From the NCBI RefSeq assembly GCF_029227915.1, contig NC_079888.1, forward strand, positions 9,717,001-9,781,000: DNA of 64,000 bases. Reading direction: 5' to 3'. This DNA is from Hydractinia symbiolongicarpus (Eukaryota > Cnidaria > Hydrozoa > Anthoathecata > Hydractiniidae). Under the pieces are notes generated by a model that was given only the letters and a program-made list of their open reading frames with translations, made no database searches and was not told the origin of the DNA. This document shows, piece by piece, positions 20,789 to 33,100 of this stretch (positions are counted from its first letter, which is position 1; each line of letters opens with the position of its first letter). Both the position numbers and the translations under genes were made by a program.

Positions 20789-23700
20789 CTATTCTGGATT
20801 TTCTTCATCATTCGTTTTTTTAATCATTCGTTTCGCTCCTCTTCCACCTGGTGGTTTGGGTTTGGCAAATTTAGGTCTGTGTATGTTCTTCTGTGGATGA
20901 ATCTCGTCTTGTAGGAAGTCTGCTGTTAGTTCACTTCCTTCTGATATTTCAAGCTAAAATATAGATTATTACTGTAAAATCTTCTTATAGTGAACATCCT
21001 TTACAGCAGAGGCTGTCAAGAACGGTTGAAATGAATGACGATCAACCTCTCATAGCAAAATCTCGATGTCCCAATTTACCCCTAGAATTACCGTTTCTAA
21101 AGCAGATACGTCTAACAATGGGATACACCAGAATCGATCTACTGTTGTTTGGGCTAAAATATTAGATGTTTTAAGCGGGTTTTTGCGAAAAAAAACCCAC
21201 CAATTTCGCGAAAACAAACTAGACAGAAATTAATCCACTTAAAGTAATACGTTGCATGCATAATACATAGGTATTTTTCCAAATGAAACTTTTTTAATCG
21301 CAATTACAACGCAAAATAGCCAATATTCATCCCAACATTTATTTGCTCGTGCCAAACTATTTTTTAACTATTTCCGAGATAGTGGTGATTTTTAAGGTGG
21401 TATAACGATACGATAAAATTTGTTAATCATTTTTCTCTCAGCTGCACACAATTTGAAATAAAAGCCTGAATACCTTTTTCGCTATCTCCATTTTCAAAAC
21501 ATCTTCACAGCCTGATATTAACGTAGCCTTGCATGATGAATATAACATTCTTTCTTTCACAGAACATGAATATCCAGGCATGGAATAAATAAAAACTAAA
21601 AAAGAAAGAAGTACGTGATATTTTGACTCTGCTACTAAAAACAGCTGCACTAAAGCACGCTCCTGTCCATCCAGGTGCCCAATACAAAGGACTTGACAAC
21701 AACCGGAAAATGGTTAGAATTTTTTTCGTCAGCTAATAAAAATTTTAGAACCTTAAGAAAAAAGTTGAGGGGTTGTTAAGGAGGAAACGTTGTGGAGTTG
21801 TTGGGGAGGTTAGAATGGGATCCCTTGGTATCAAGCTCTTGAAACCATTCGATTTCTGAAAGGTGTATTATATCATGTCAACGTTCAACTGGAAAACAAC
21901 AATCATTTTATTATACTCAGTGATATACATCGATTCATATTACTGTACTTGCTGACATGCTTTACCGCAGTTTAATCTCTTTCTTTAGACTGTCATTACT
22001 TGAATTTGCGACTGGATTGTTCAAAATGTCTGACTTTTCTAGCCAAACTAGCTCACTCTAGTTAAAAGTAAAAACGGGTTGCTATTATATAATAAGTTTT
22101 CTAACCAATCAAATTTTAACCATGTTCCTTGACGCCTTTGTCTAGTAGACACCTACTTTTCACACTGGAAACACATGTAACAACCTAGAAAAGAAACATG
22201 ACTTACCTATCGACTCTAAATAATCCCCTTCATGTGTATGTTTGAATAAAAAGAAGTGGTAACGAGGTTTGTCTGTTGGTATTTCACCGGCTAGCTGATC
22301 GACTTCTAACTCGCATGTTTTTTCCAAGTTGATTATCTCTTTTGTAATATCTATAGACTGGTCAAAAGCAGAAGGTCACACATACTTGTTGGAAATCGAG
22401 CAAATAGTTAAATTCAAGTTAGTACGTACAATTCAGAAGATTTCTATTAACATTGTTCATGCTTTCAATCAACGTATGTAGAGAGTCAAATCAAGGTTAC
22501 AAAATTTACGTCTATCTTTGTACAATCACATTAAAATCAAGTCAGGAAACAATTCAAGTATAACTTTAACGAAAAAAATCCCCCCTTGTTTTTGCTCCCT
22601 ATAACTTTAGATATGATCCATCTTTTAGGTGTCTTTGTTTAAACCATGTGATTCTTTTTAACAGCAATCACAGAAGCTTACGTCAGAGACACAAATGAGT
22701 AGTCAGGTAAGACTTATTACCAGTTGAACGTATGACACCTCTTTCTTTGCAATACGAACTAATTCATTGATAGCAGCGTCATCAATGGGAAAACTAACTC
22801 CTGGTAGAGTGGATGCTTTGGTGCTTGAAGATGCATTTAGATGTTGCTGAAATACACAAATACTGTTGATGAATATAAAATTAAAAAACAAAAAAAAAAT
22901 TTCTAGATTTCTTGGTACCTTTGCACACGCCCTTTGAACAAAATTAGTAAGAAAGTGAAAAATAGTTGTTTGATATAAGGAAACAGGTGTTATGGTAGAA
23001 CATCTTAGGTGCATTACAGTCACACAAGAAATGCTACAACACACTAAATGCCTATTGAATAAGAACTACTTTGTTCATCACTAACACACTGCATGGCAGT
23101 GAGCGGGATTTGATTTGCAGTCCCTAGAACTGGGAGCCGCAGACGAACCCACTACACTACGTGTGGCAATATGTTAGTGATGAACTTAGATAGTTTATCC
23201 GGATGGTGTGTATACATAGGTGGCTATTTATCATAGCACATCTGCATTTAAATGTAGCTCAGAAAGCTATTCAAATTTTTAAAAAGTGATTTTATGAAGC
23301 ATTAGCTAGCAGATTAAAGGGTAAAAATATATAAAAAAAGTCTTAGGCAAAAAAAATGAACTTTTTGCAAGAACAAGTTGTAGGCCTGTGAAAAATCTAT
23401 TGGAATTCACATGTGAGAAAAATCACAGGAATTGGCCTGTCGCTACCCACAGCTGCCATTTTTGCCTCATAGACCGTTAGCCAGACTTTTTATCAGACTA
23501 CTCATTACGTGTTTAACCGTCCTTTTTATTCCGCCGAATTATAGCCTGTTTGCTCTTTCGTGTATTTAAAGCACAACTATAAAATTGTGCAGAGACAAAA
23601 AACGGGGATTACCAGATAGATGAAGGTTGAACTAGCCAACTACCCAGAAAATGTGCCAAAATCTTCTGGATACTTGTGGTTCGACTTTCATAAATTTATG

Positions 23701-26700
23701 TGATATCTCAATGCATTGTCAGAAAAGATAATTTCTACAAAAGTAACTATATATACACAATGTCCAGTAAAATGCATGGCGTAACAATACCCACTTGTTT
23801 CACTTCTTTTAATTCCATTTCAGCCATTGTAAATGGTGCATCAGCTGCTTTTGTTTCTTTATATTTGTGATACCCAGCTAAGTTGATATCACTCTAAACA
23901 TTTTTTTTGAAAAAATTCTCATTTGAGAGCACAAAATAATTTTTTGTCAATTTAATTTAATTTGTCAGATAACATTTGACTTTAACCTTGTGTGTTCCAA
24001 ATATTTCTTCTGTTATATGACCACCTCCAAATTGTTGTTTTAAGGTGCTTCTCGTACCAGCGTACAACATTTTCTGCCGTACCTAGGATAAAAGAAACAA
24101 TTTGAGAAAAGTAATAGGAAAGAAACAAATCAAAATATAACATCTCCTTGTCTGGTTGGTCGACCAAAAAAATTTCAATTTTCCTACGTAATATTGAAAA
24201 AACAACACTTCCAAGCCATGATTTCATCTACATTTAGATAGTGAGAGCTGGGTATAGAAATTCCAGAATTTTTCCTGACTTTTAAATAAATTTAATTTAT
24301 AAGAATTCCCTAACTTCTGCAGATTTTCCAGATAGCTGGTCACCAGGCGCCTTACTTTCCTGCACAATAAAATTGTGGTTGTGTAATCAGTAAAATGTAC
24401 AGATAACGAAACCAAAATAGATAGATATGCTTAATAAAAATTTTAAAACACTGTACACTTTTGGAAGCAGAAGTGACCAACCTGGGAATCATCAGGGGAA
24501 TATGCAATAAACAGCCATTCATATCCTTGAGAGTTTTTAGAATCAAGTCGATAAAATAAATAACAGGGCTTCTTCTCTTCCACCACACTTAATATACAAG
24601 TATCATAATCTAAAATACAATTATTTGTGGAAATAAAAAATCACATTATTTACATCTGGTCTAAGCTTATAGTTTAGAAGTACACATGATTTGTCAGGTT
24701 TCAGTCAATAGATCAAATCCTCAGGACAAATAATGTTTTTTTTACTTACATTGCTTTAATATGCCACTTAAAAAAACAATTTATTTTATAGTAATTTATT
24801 TAGACTGGAAGTATCTTCCCTTTATTCAACTCTTTATACCTTCCTCCCATGTTCCAGATGCTTCTCTTTGATCTAACAAAATCAATTCCTCTAAAAACAG
24901 GATTCATAAGTATTTATAAGTTATAAGTAGTACAAAGTGTTTAATGCATTGTGAAATTTATTAAAAATAAAGAAGAGTATTACCACTCTCAATTCCAATT
25001 TTCATTAAACGGGTGTTTCCATCTTTAACTTGTGAAAAAAACGTTTTTAAATCTTCGGAAGCTAAACAAAACAGACATTTAACACTGAGATGTATCAAAG
25101 TTGTAACTACAAGCATATAACTATCAGCATACACAATGAAAAGTCTTACACTTTTTCCCAATAGTTAGTTCTTTGGGGTAATAATTTCCACTTGATAATA
25201 TAATATTTTTAAAGGAGCTTCAGGGAATGAGAAAAAACTACACACATGCTGGAAATCGCATGCAAAATACAGTCAAAATAGGAGGCCTAAAATTTACCAT
25301 GACTTTAATCCTAATGTAAATTACTTTATTACTTTTCTTCCTAAAATTGAGATATAAAACCTATCAAAACAATATTTAGTAATATCTTAGTTTAGCATTA
25401 TGTAATATTTAGATTTCTTTGAGATACAAGTTTATTTACTTATTCACATGGAAATCAATGTTATCAATGTTATTTGCAGTAAAAAATAACCATACATAAA
25501 AGACAGGGTAAAATAGATAAAAAAGATTTCGTAATAAAATATGCCTCTATAAAATTATTTTATTTATTCAGGTTGCTTGCCCAGTCTAAATTATTATAAC
25601 CTTAGGCAAGCGATTTATTGCTTGGGTGTTATTTTCTTATTGATAGGCTTGTGATCGAAAAAAATAAATTATATATGCTCAAAATGAATAAAAAATATAA
25701 AATAATATGCAAAAAAACATTAGATTTGTTACACTTTGGATTGTTTGTTGTGTGCAATTGTAATGAATTGAAAACTTGACAGGTGTTACATGTGTGTTGG
25801 CATGTACGATTGCACACATCTTGTGGAATTTACTGCTTTGCAAACAAATGTTTTGCCCAAAAACAAGAAGACATATGAGTGACATTGATTGACAAGAAAA
25901 AAAATAGTTTGAAATTAAAATTGAGGCTGTGTGGTCAAGGGCTCATAATAAAAACAAATAATACAAAACATGAATAAAACTCACAACTGAATTTTCTTTT
26001 TTTGTGGAAAAGTTTTTACTTAACTGACTTAATTTTGTAGTTATATAGAATCTAATATTTGCGACATAATTCTTGCAAAAATAAGTCAGGTAGTTAATTT
26101 AAGAGTTAATGACCTAATCGAATATATTTTAAAAGTAGTCTTAGTTAGCTACATCTGTGACAAGTGGGTAAGTATTAAAACAATTTTGATCATAAAATGG
26201 ATGTTAGAAGTAATTCCAATAGATTTCAAATCGACTTGAACACTTTGCAGTTTAACAAGGGAATAGACTTTAAGCTGATTGAATTTTTGTTCCACTCTGA
26301 AAATATCACAAAAAACACAAATTGCAAATAAGTCGCATGATCGAAAGATCTTGCAAAAGATGCCTTATTTTGGAAAAAAGAAATTTTAGGTATACTGCAA
26401 TTGCAGTAAAACCGCAACCATAGGTTTTCCCTACTGGGTGTGCTACTCAATCGATGTTTGAGCTGTCTGTCCTGTAAAGTACACATAATTTGGTCCCAGT
26501 GAGATTAATATGGTAGATCTTAGATTAAGGCTAAGAAAATCATGTCATAGCCATGTTTAAGAGAAAAACGAAGAAAGTTTAATTTGAATGCAAAACTAAA
26601 AACAACTTGTGCATATATTATACAGCAAACAATCATGAAGATCATTCATGTAAAAACAATCATGGAGACCATTTCTGCAAAAGGACATTGACAACATAAA

Positions 26701-28157
26701 AAAGGTCCGGAGAAGATTTACTAGGATGATCACAAGTATTGGTCATCTACCATACAAAGAAAGACTTAAATAATGTAATTTGATGTCTCTTAAAATGGGG
26801 AGATTAAGAGCTCACTGATTACTTTTTAAAACTGAATGAGAAAGCAGACTTCCATTACAGGTCACTTGGTCTGAAAGATTATTCCACACTTTTGCAGCTT
26901 TAAACGGGAAGACTTTTGTGTCAAATTCTGTGTTGACTAAGGGAAGTGTGAACCTGTTTTTTGAAGCTCTTTTTGTTTGGTGATTGTGGCAGTATTTGCC
27001 AAAAGGAATTTTGAGCGCATTTCAGGAGCAATGTGATTCATGGCTATGAAAACTAATATATATGCACCGACGTATCCAGAGAGGTTTATCGGTATGGGAT
27101 CACAAATTCTTATCCCCCCCCCAAAAAAAAAAAAAAACTAGTAAATTAAGTAAATATAAGCACTAAGTAGTATGTTTTCTTCAACATATTTGTGATCCTT
27201 TAAAATGATTAAACTGCTTGGATTTGATGTACATGCGTACATTTGATTGTTTTGAATTCACGAACCTACCACCATCTTTACTCACTCGTCTGTTTCAAAA
27301 TAAATCGAGTGAACGATAGCTTCAGCCTATGTTATAGACCCAACGCTACATCTGTGAACGTAGGCTAGTTGAACGGTTTCCCATCAAAATCAATACAGCC
27401 CTGGGGACCAGGTTGGTAATCACAAATTTATTGGTCGATATTTGTATGTTTTCAGTGCTCAAACAATATGTAATAAAATGGCTGTTTTGGAGTGCCTCAA
27501 AGCCATTTTCCGGCGATCTAGGGACCTCAAAACCCAAAATTTCCCCTTCGGCACCAGCCTCATGGAGATACTAACCTAAGCAAAAAGTTGGTTAGTCCCA
27601 AAAAACTCTGGATACGTCACTAATATGGCAAATTATTCAGGCAATATTGCCTCTCTTTCCAAAGGACACATTTAAATCGTCTTTTTTAATTTTCCCCTAC
27701 CCCTTTAGTTTTTTAGTTTTCCCTATCTACCTTAGATGGAACAAGCCCATGTATGACGAGGAGCAGTAGTTGAAATATGGCATGACAAGTGCTTGACACT
27801 TCACACACACACAAAAAAGATGCAAGGTTTCAACTTTAGAATATTTAATTAGTATATATTTTTATATTTATGTCAATAATGTGCTCTTCCAATTGCATTT
27901 TTTAATCAAATGTTACCCCGAGATATTTAATTCAGCTGTCTTTACTTGGCCAGGTTTTGCTGCTAGCTAGATAAAAACAACATTTTAAGTTTTCTATTCA
28001 GAATTAATTCAGGCAATTTCTTCCCCTGTAAATATTTGCCTCTTTACTGGTATTTTTGGTAAATAGTCTTAAGAGATGGGTACAGTTAAAATTATGTAGC
28101 GAGTTAAAATAAAGATATTTGAAAAAACGTACCTTGAATTCCTGTTTGATGTGACAT
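20789..28157 (-). CDS. TWF: Twinfilin, complete gene, 10 coding exons, 346 aa
   Basis: Twinfilin binds actin monomers and filament barbed ends and interacts with capping protein in the cytoplasm. Coding exons in transcript order are 28157-28133, 25061-24984, 24890-24840, 24609-24482, 24082-23987, 23893-23795, 22846-22721, 22357-22207, 21595-21474 and 20953-20789. All junctions are GT..AG, phases agree, and the sum is 1,041 nt. The protein starts MSHQTGIQ, as in vertebrate twinfilin. The first ADF-H domain (about residues 4-137) includes [13 protein letters not shown] and [11 protein letters not shown]. The second (about 165-300) includes [20 protein letters not shown] and [20 protein letters not shown]. 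The C-terminal tail has [13 protein letters not shown] and a basic [15 protein letters not shown] segment like the capping-protein and lipid-binding tail of the family. Length is close to the human 350 aa. Intron 1 is about 3 kb and full of mobile-element debris. Paralog assignment (TWF1 or TWF2) is not meaningful outside vertebrates. Confidence 0.96.
23064..23243 (-). mobile_element. tRNA-derived SINE or foldback, copy A, in a twinfilin intron
   Basis: On the minus strand TAGTGTAGTGG (+ 23149-23159) fits the RNA polymerase III A box, followed by a weakened B-box region (AAATCAAATCCCGC). The tRNA-like core is bracketed by a perfect 13-bp inverted pair, GTTCATCACTAAC (23073-23085) and GTTAGTGATGAAC (23173-23185). 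The segment TAGTTTATCCGGATGGTGTG and an ATTTATCATAGCACATC end follow. A second copy is at 54078-54234. Confidence 0.65.
26690..26840 (+). pseudogene. 3' end of a LINE reverse-transcriptase ORF (CR1/Jockey-like), decayed
   Basis: The frame starting near 26692 reads [12 protein letters not shown], then HLPYKERLK, a stop, and MSLKMGRLR. This matches the characteristic tail of non-LTR ORF2 proteins (…VQRRFT+MI…L.Y.ERLK.L.L..L..RR). Two in-frame stops show it is dead. It lies in twinfilin intron 1, sense strand opposite to the gene, and is truncated at its 5' side. Confidence 0.5.
27065..27621. mobile_element. DNA element with GACGTATCCAGAG terminal inverted repeats
   Basis: GACGTATCCAGAG at 27069-27081 is exactly reverse complemented at 27605-27617, 557 bp overall if the ends are CACCGACG and CGTCACTA. 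ATATG flanks both ends directly. The ends resemble the CAGTG-type termini of hAT elements, but an 8-bp duplication is not seen, so the superfamily is open. Inside are a C9A14 homopolymer block at 27112-27136 and a CCCTGGGGACCAGGTTG sequence. It lies in intron 1 of twinfilin. Confidence 0.6.
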
Positions 28158-30175
28158 TTCTGTGGTGACGATTTGTAAAAAATGGGTTGTTTTGAAACAT
28201 CATGCATCATCTTCAATCGGCCTCGTTTTAAAACTATTTTTTGGGGGCGCACAGGGGTTAAAAACACGGGGCCATTCACTAAATTCTAGTTGCAAACTTT
28301 ACAAAAAGTTCAACGCTTTTCTTTTATACAAATTTATAAAATTCTCACCAGCCTGGTCATTATTCCTCTTTTTCTATTGTTCTTAACAATAGATCTATTG
28401 CTTTTAACCTGAAATCTCACCCTGAAAACATATTCTTAATTTTTTTAAGAACTATTGTTTAGTTTCAAGAATTATGCCGTATCGACATAAATTATTCTTC
28501 TTTCTTCCGCCTATCGATCATGCGTACTTGATATCTCAGTAGGCGGGTAAATTTTTATTTTGACGCAAATAAGACTATGTTCACACATTGCGGATAGGTT
28601 TTATTTCGGAATCGTTTTGTTCCGGAATGACGTGTGAACATGTTTTTCGAAAATCAGAGGAGCAGAATCATTCCCTGTTTCGTGTATCGGATAGCTTCGA
28701 AACCGTGTGAACGCAACAAAAATCATTTCGGAACGACGTCTATCCGCATGCTTCTTTATTACCTTTCTTATATGTTTGCTGGCGCAACACATTCTAACTA
28801 AAAAACGAAAGAGAAACCCTGGGTACGAGACTTAAAATGTTAATCAATTGGCAACATAATTCTTTGGCTGATATTAAGATCGAAAGTGAAGAAATATTTT
28901 TAATCCTTGCCTCTTTTATAATGGCTATTGATAAATAAAACATAAGAACTAGAAGTTTTAATTTTCAGATTCTGGAGGACAGTATTCCCCGCCATCTCCT
29001 ATTACAAAAAGCTATAAAATAGGCCAGGGGTGTGCGTTTTTAGATAATACCATTCAAAAGTCTTCGATATTCTTCAATTTATCGAATTTTTTGACCGGAA
29101 TTTGTTTTAATCTAGGTAACCCTAAAGATTGTAAATTATTTGCAAGCATAATTAAATCATAGTTCAAACTAAGTTCGAAAATTTAATACTTTGCAATATC
29201 CTGAAAAATTAAAATAGTTCATATTGACTATTTATACCTTATGGAAACTTCCCTGACGTGTGAAAGAAATTGCTGTTCTTCTTGAGTTTTTTTCTGACAT
29301 TTTGACAATATTTTGAAAATTCGGAACAATTCCCGACATTCCTGACAGAGCGAGAGACTCTGTTTAATAAGGTGTAAAATACCCGCTTCGTTTCCAAGAT
29401 TTTTTACTCAGATTGAAAAAAACGATGAGAAATTAGAACGTCCATTATGTTTTCTTTCACTCAACTTTTTTTTCCAATATGATGATCGTAATATAATCCC
29501 CTGGAAGGAACGTTTGTAAATAATTAGAATAATTAGAGATAATTATTCCCAAGTAATCTTCAGCAGTCAAAAACGATAATCGCTGTCTGAAATAAGCGCA
29601 GACAATAAAGTTGATGTGTTTTTTATGTCATAAGTAATGAGAATTTGAAATCAGGTTGGGATATGCTGATGCGAAAAACAAAGTCAGGCTTAGGGCATGC
29701 TTACGTTATGCTTAGTGGAGCATGAAATTCAAAACTTGAACGTTGTCTTATGGGATAGCAGAATATAATGAATGGCTCTATTTTTAGCTTTATAAGAACA
29801 ACGACAAAACTTAAGGTATATTTACACAAGGCCAAGTTCAGAAAATAACCCATAACACGAAATAAACGCACATCAGAAAGATTCATCAATACTGGACTGG
29901 ACAATATGCTTAACATGTGTTTTAAAAATTCTGAATGTTTACAAGCGTTATGCTTAAAAAAGATGACATTTTCCTCGCTGGCTTTAAAATACCTTACCCG
30001 AATCAATTTCTGATGCTTAATTAGCGAGCTAAAAGTGTGGGTTTGTATTGTACCCGAAAACAGTCAATTCAATTAAAAAAACTAGTAATCGAAATATTTT
30101 AACTTAATGAGTGATATGACGCGTGAAAATTTCTACAAAAAATTCTGTAGTTGGCAAAAATAAAATACACCCTTT
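28158..30175. other. Region between the glycylase 3' end and twinfilin start
   Basis: About 2 kb without a recognised exon. It should hold the twinfilin promoter and 5' UTR. A repeat with TGCGGATAG ... CTATCCGCA inverted ends lies at 28577-28757. Confidence 0.5.
28577..28757. repeat. Interspersed inverted-repeat element upstream of twinfilin
   Basis: TGCGGATAG near 28589 and CTATCCGCA near 28740 form inverted ends. Inside, GTTCACAC, GTGTGAAC and TTCGGAA-type words repeat in both orientations. It has the look of a short non-autonomous DNA element. The boundaries and any target duplication are unclear. Confidence 0.4.
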
Positions 30176-33100
30176 TTATCCTGCATCTTTTACCTGTATA
30201 TTACAACCTGCTTTCACATAAATATCTTGCACTCTACTTTTGTCATAGCGATTTACAATAACTGGCGCATAATTGTCTTTTATTTTGATTCCAGTAATAT
30301 CTCTCGCAGCTAAAATACCATATTGTTTGGTGTTCTTTCCGCAAGGCTTCTTTTTCTCCATTCTTCCTTTTATATCTTGCATTAGAAAAGGAGTCTTTAG
30401 TTTTTTTATGTCGTACGATTCTATTTTATGTACAGGCAGGTCCATGCTTACTTCATCGGTTTCGCTGCAGTGACTACAACATCTCGAATGAAGTTTCACT
30501 GGATTTAACATTTCGATACCTATATTTTTATCTTCGCCTGTCTTAGTTTGAAATAATTCGGCGACCGTAACGTTGTGATATTTCATATTGACTTGATCTG
30601 CCTCGCTTTTTAATTCTTGGATGACAATATTAAGTTTACTGGGTGAGAAACATTTCATTTCACCAGATGTTTGAGAAAACTGCTTTTCTTTCGCATTCTC
30701 TGCGTTTAATAATGGTTGCACATCAACTAATGACCCCAGGTCTTTACTCGAAAACGTGGATTTTGATGTGCCTCTTTGAGTTTTTACATCATTCTTTTTA
30801 GGCTCTGCCAAACTTTTTTTGACAAGATTTCCTTCCTTTGTGGCTGTTATTGACATGGCGCTGTCATCTGGTTTGACTCTTGTTTCCATTGGTTTTATTC
30901 TAGTTCTGTTAACGTTCTTTAAAGATGTTCCTTCAACTGCTATAGTGCAACCCATATAACTCGGTATTACAACATAGGGGCGTTTAAACGCAAGTTCGAA
31001 TCTACCAGTATCACATAACTTATTCTCACGCCGATCGAGAACAACTTTCAACGTATCCTCTATAACATTACGACACAAAATTTCGGTTACCGGCGTGCTA
31101 GCTCCCAATGCTGGGCTGGAGTTGATTTCGATCAACCATGGTTGTAAATCTTCGCTTAACATGAAATCGGCTCCGTACAATTCGAACGCGTTTTTTCGAT
31201 ACTCTAATGAGTCTTGACACGACTGCAACACTGCTATGATGGCATTTTTCATACCAGGATAGATAACTTCCTCCCAAGCTGACTCGTACCCTATATGTTA
31301 TATAGATGGTTTATTTTTGTTAAATTAATTTTTACAACACAATACAATTTAGTAGAAACAGTAGGCATAGCAGGCACCAAGATGTCTTTTTTGCACGAGG
31401 TTCAACATTCAGTATTGTTTGATTGTAAGACGTGCTTAGGAAAATTTACAGCTTGATTGATACGCCTAAAAACAGGCGGAGGTATTTTCAAAGTGTAAGT
31501 ACGTTTTTTATATGCAATTCTATTTTTCGTTTCAACCTCTGTTGCTAAGGGCAAGATTATTTCTGATCTGACCCTTGAAGTTGCTAAGGAGTTGCCAATC
31601 GTAATATTTAGTCTTACACCTGCTAATTTTAATGTTATTTTGTCTGGAATAAACCAAGCGAAGAAAAACTGTTTTACAGTTAAGCTTTGGTTGCATAATC
31701 AGGGTGGGAACTTAAAACTCTTAAATTTTGAAAATATCCCTGATATTTCTCAAATTTCCTTCCAAAGTAGATTTTTTAACATTTTTCTCCTCAATTTTCC
31801 AAATCTATATGAGTTGTCATATGTTTTTATTTTCAAAAAAGAGTAAAATTGCCACATATACATATTCTTTACTCTTAGCATTACCTTATAAAGATTTCGC
31901 CAAACATTCTCCATTATTTTGGAAAAATGTCCTCAAAATGTTCTCAATTTTTTAATGAATATTTGACATTTGACACTATAAAAAAACTCTTGTTAATTCT
32001 TCATATTTTCAGCTTGGCCAGTTGCTAAGCAGTAACATAAGTTTAGACCCCAATCTCAACCTAAGGCCTGAGCAACTCGAAAAGGTGCAACACACGATCA
32101 AACTAAGGCTTGCTCTCTTTTATTGAATCTTTGCCTAGACTTTGCCAAGTTGTCTAACGTTTTGATTTTTTCAGATACTCTGGCTCGCAACAGAAAGATT
32201 TAGTTTACACCCAATAGAAGATTGAAAAGTGAATGATAAAGAAAAACAACAACAACATGCCTACCTCTTTTCAGCAGATGCATTTTAAATTCTTCACTGG
32301 TCCACATGTTAAAATCTGGTAAATATTCCGATCTTTCTCCCACTTCATAATGTTTTTGTATTGAATTGTTGGAGAGATGAAATTGCGCATCGAGGTTGTC
32401 CAAAGTAAATTCTTGGCCACAGAATCTGGGAATGAGCGAATAAATAAATGAAAGAATGCATGAATGAATAGATCGATCGATTCCAGCAGAACAGAAGCAA
32501 CAAAAACAGGAGGCTAGCAACATAGACAAACAGGGGACACACCTGATGTAACTGTCTTGATAAAACCACAACATCAATGGGTTCCAATCCGTGACGAGAA
32601 ACCATTGTCGAATATCAAATTTTGTTCGATACACGAGAAACGGACGTTCTGAAGTCATAAAAAAGTACTTTACAGAAGAATAAAGAAATCCAAAAACAAA
32701 CAAACAAACAAAAAATAAACAAAACAAAAACAAACAAACCAAAAACATACAAAAATACCTATGTACTTTTGAATCACCCATTTATTTTCTTTATTCGATA
32801 TATTACCAACCACATTTAAGATTTCATCCAATCGGTTTTTTATCTCAATCCCTCTTCCACGTGATTTGGCACCAGGCTTTAAAATCCATAAATTTTGGCA
32901 TCCATCAATGGTAATTTGAGGGCAATATTTTTCCATCTGTTTTACAACATTTTCACATTCTTCAGCGTGTAACCAGGCGTCAGTTACCACAGCACCTTGG
33001 CTAAAAAAAGTGTCCGTGAAACTATTTTGAAAAAGAACCTTCATGAATTATCTTAAGTTTTAAAGTTACATTCTCCACTTCGTGACAACTCTACTGCGCC

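Noticed and set aside
23100-23170. Functional tRNA gene on the minus strand
   Set aside because: The B box is degraded and the same block occurs at 54 kb inside the same inverted repeat, so it is a dispersed element.
32200-32781. 193-codon minus-strand frame starting MGDSKVHRY
   Set aside because: It covers one real glycylase exon (32543-32648) but reads through flanking introns and a microsatellite. The splice sites define the true coding part.
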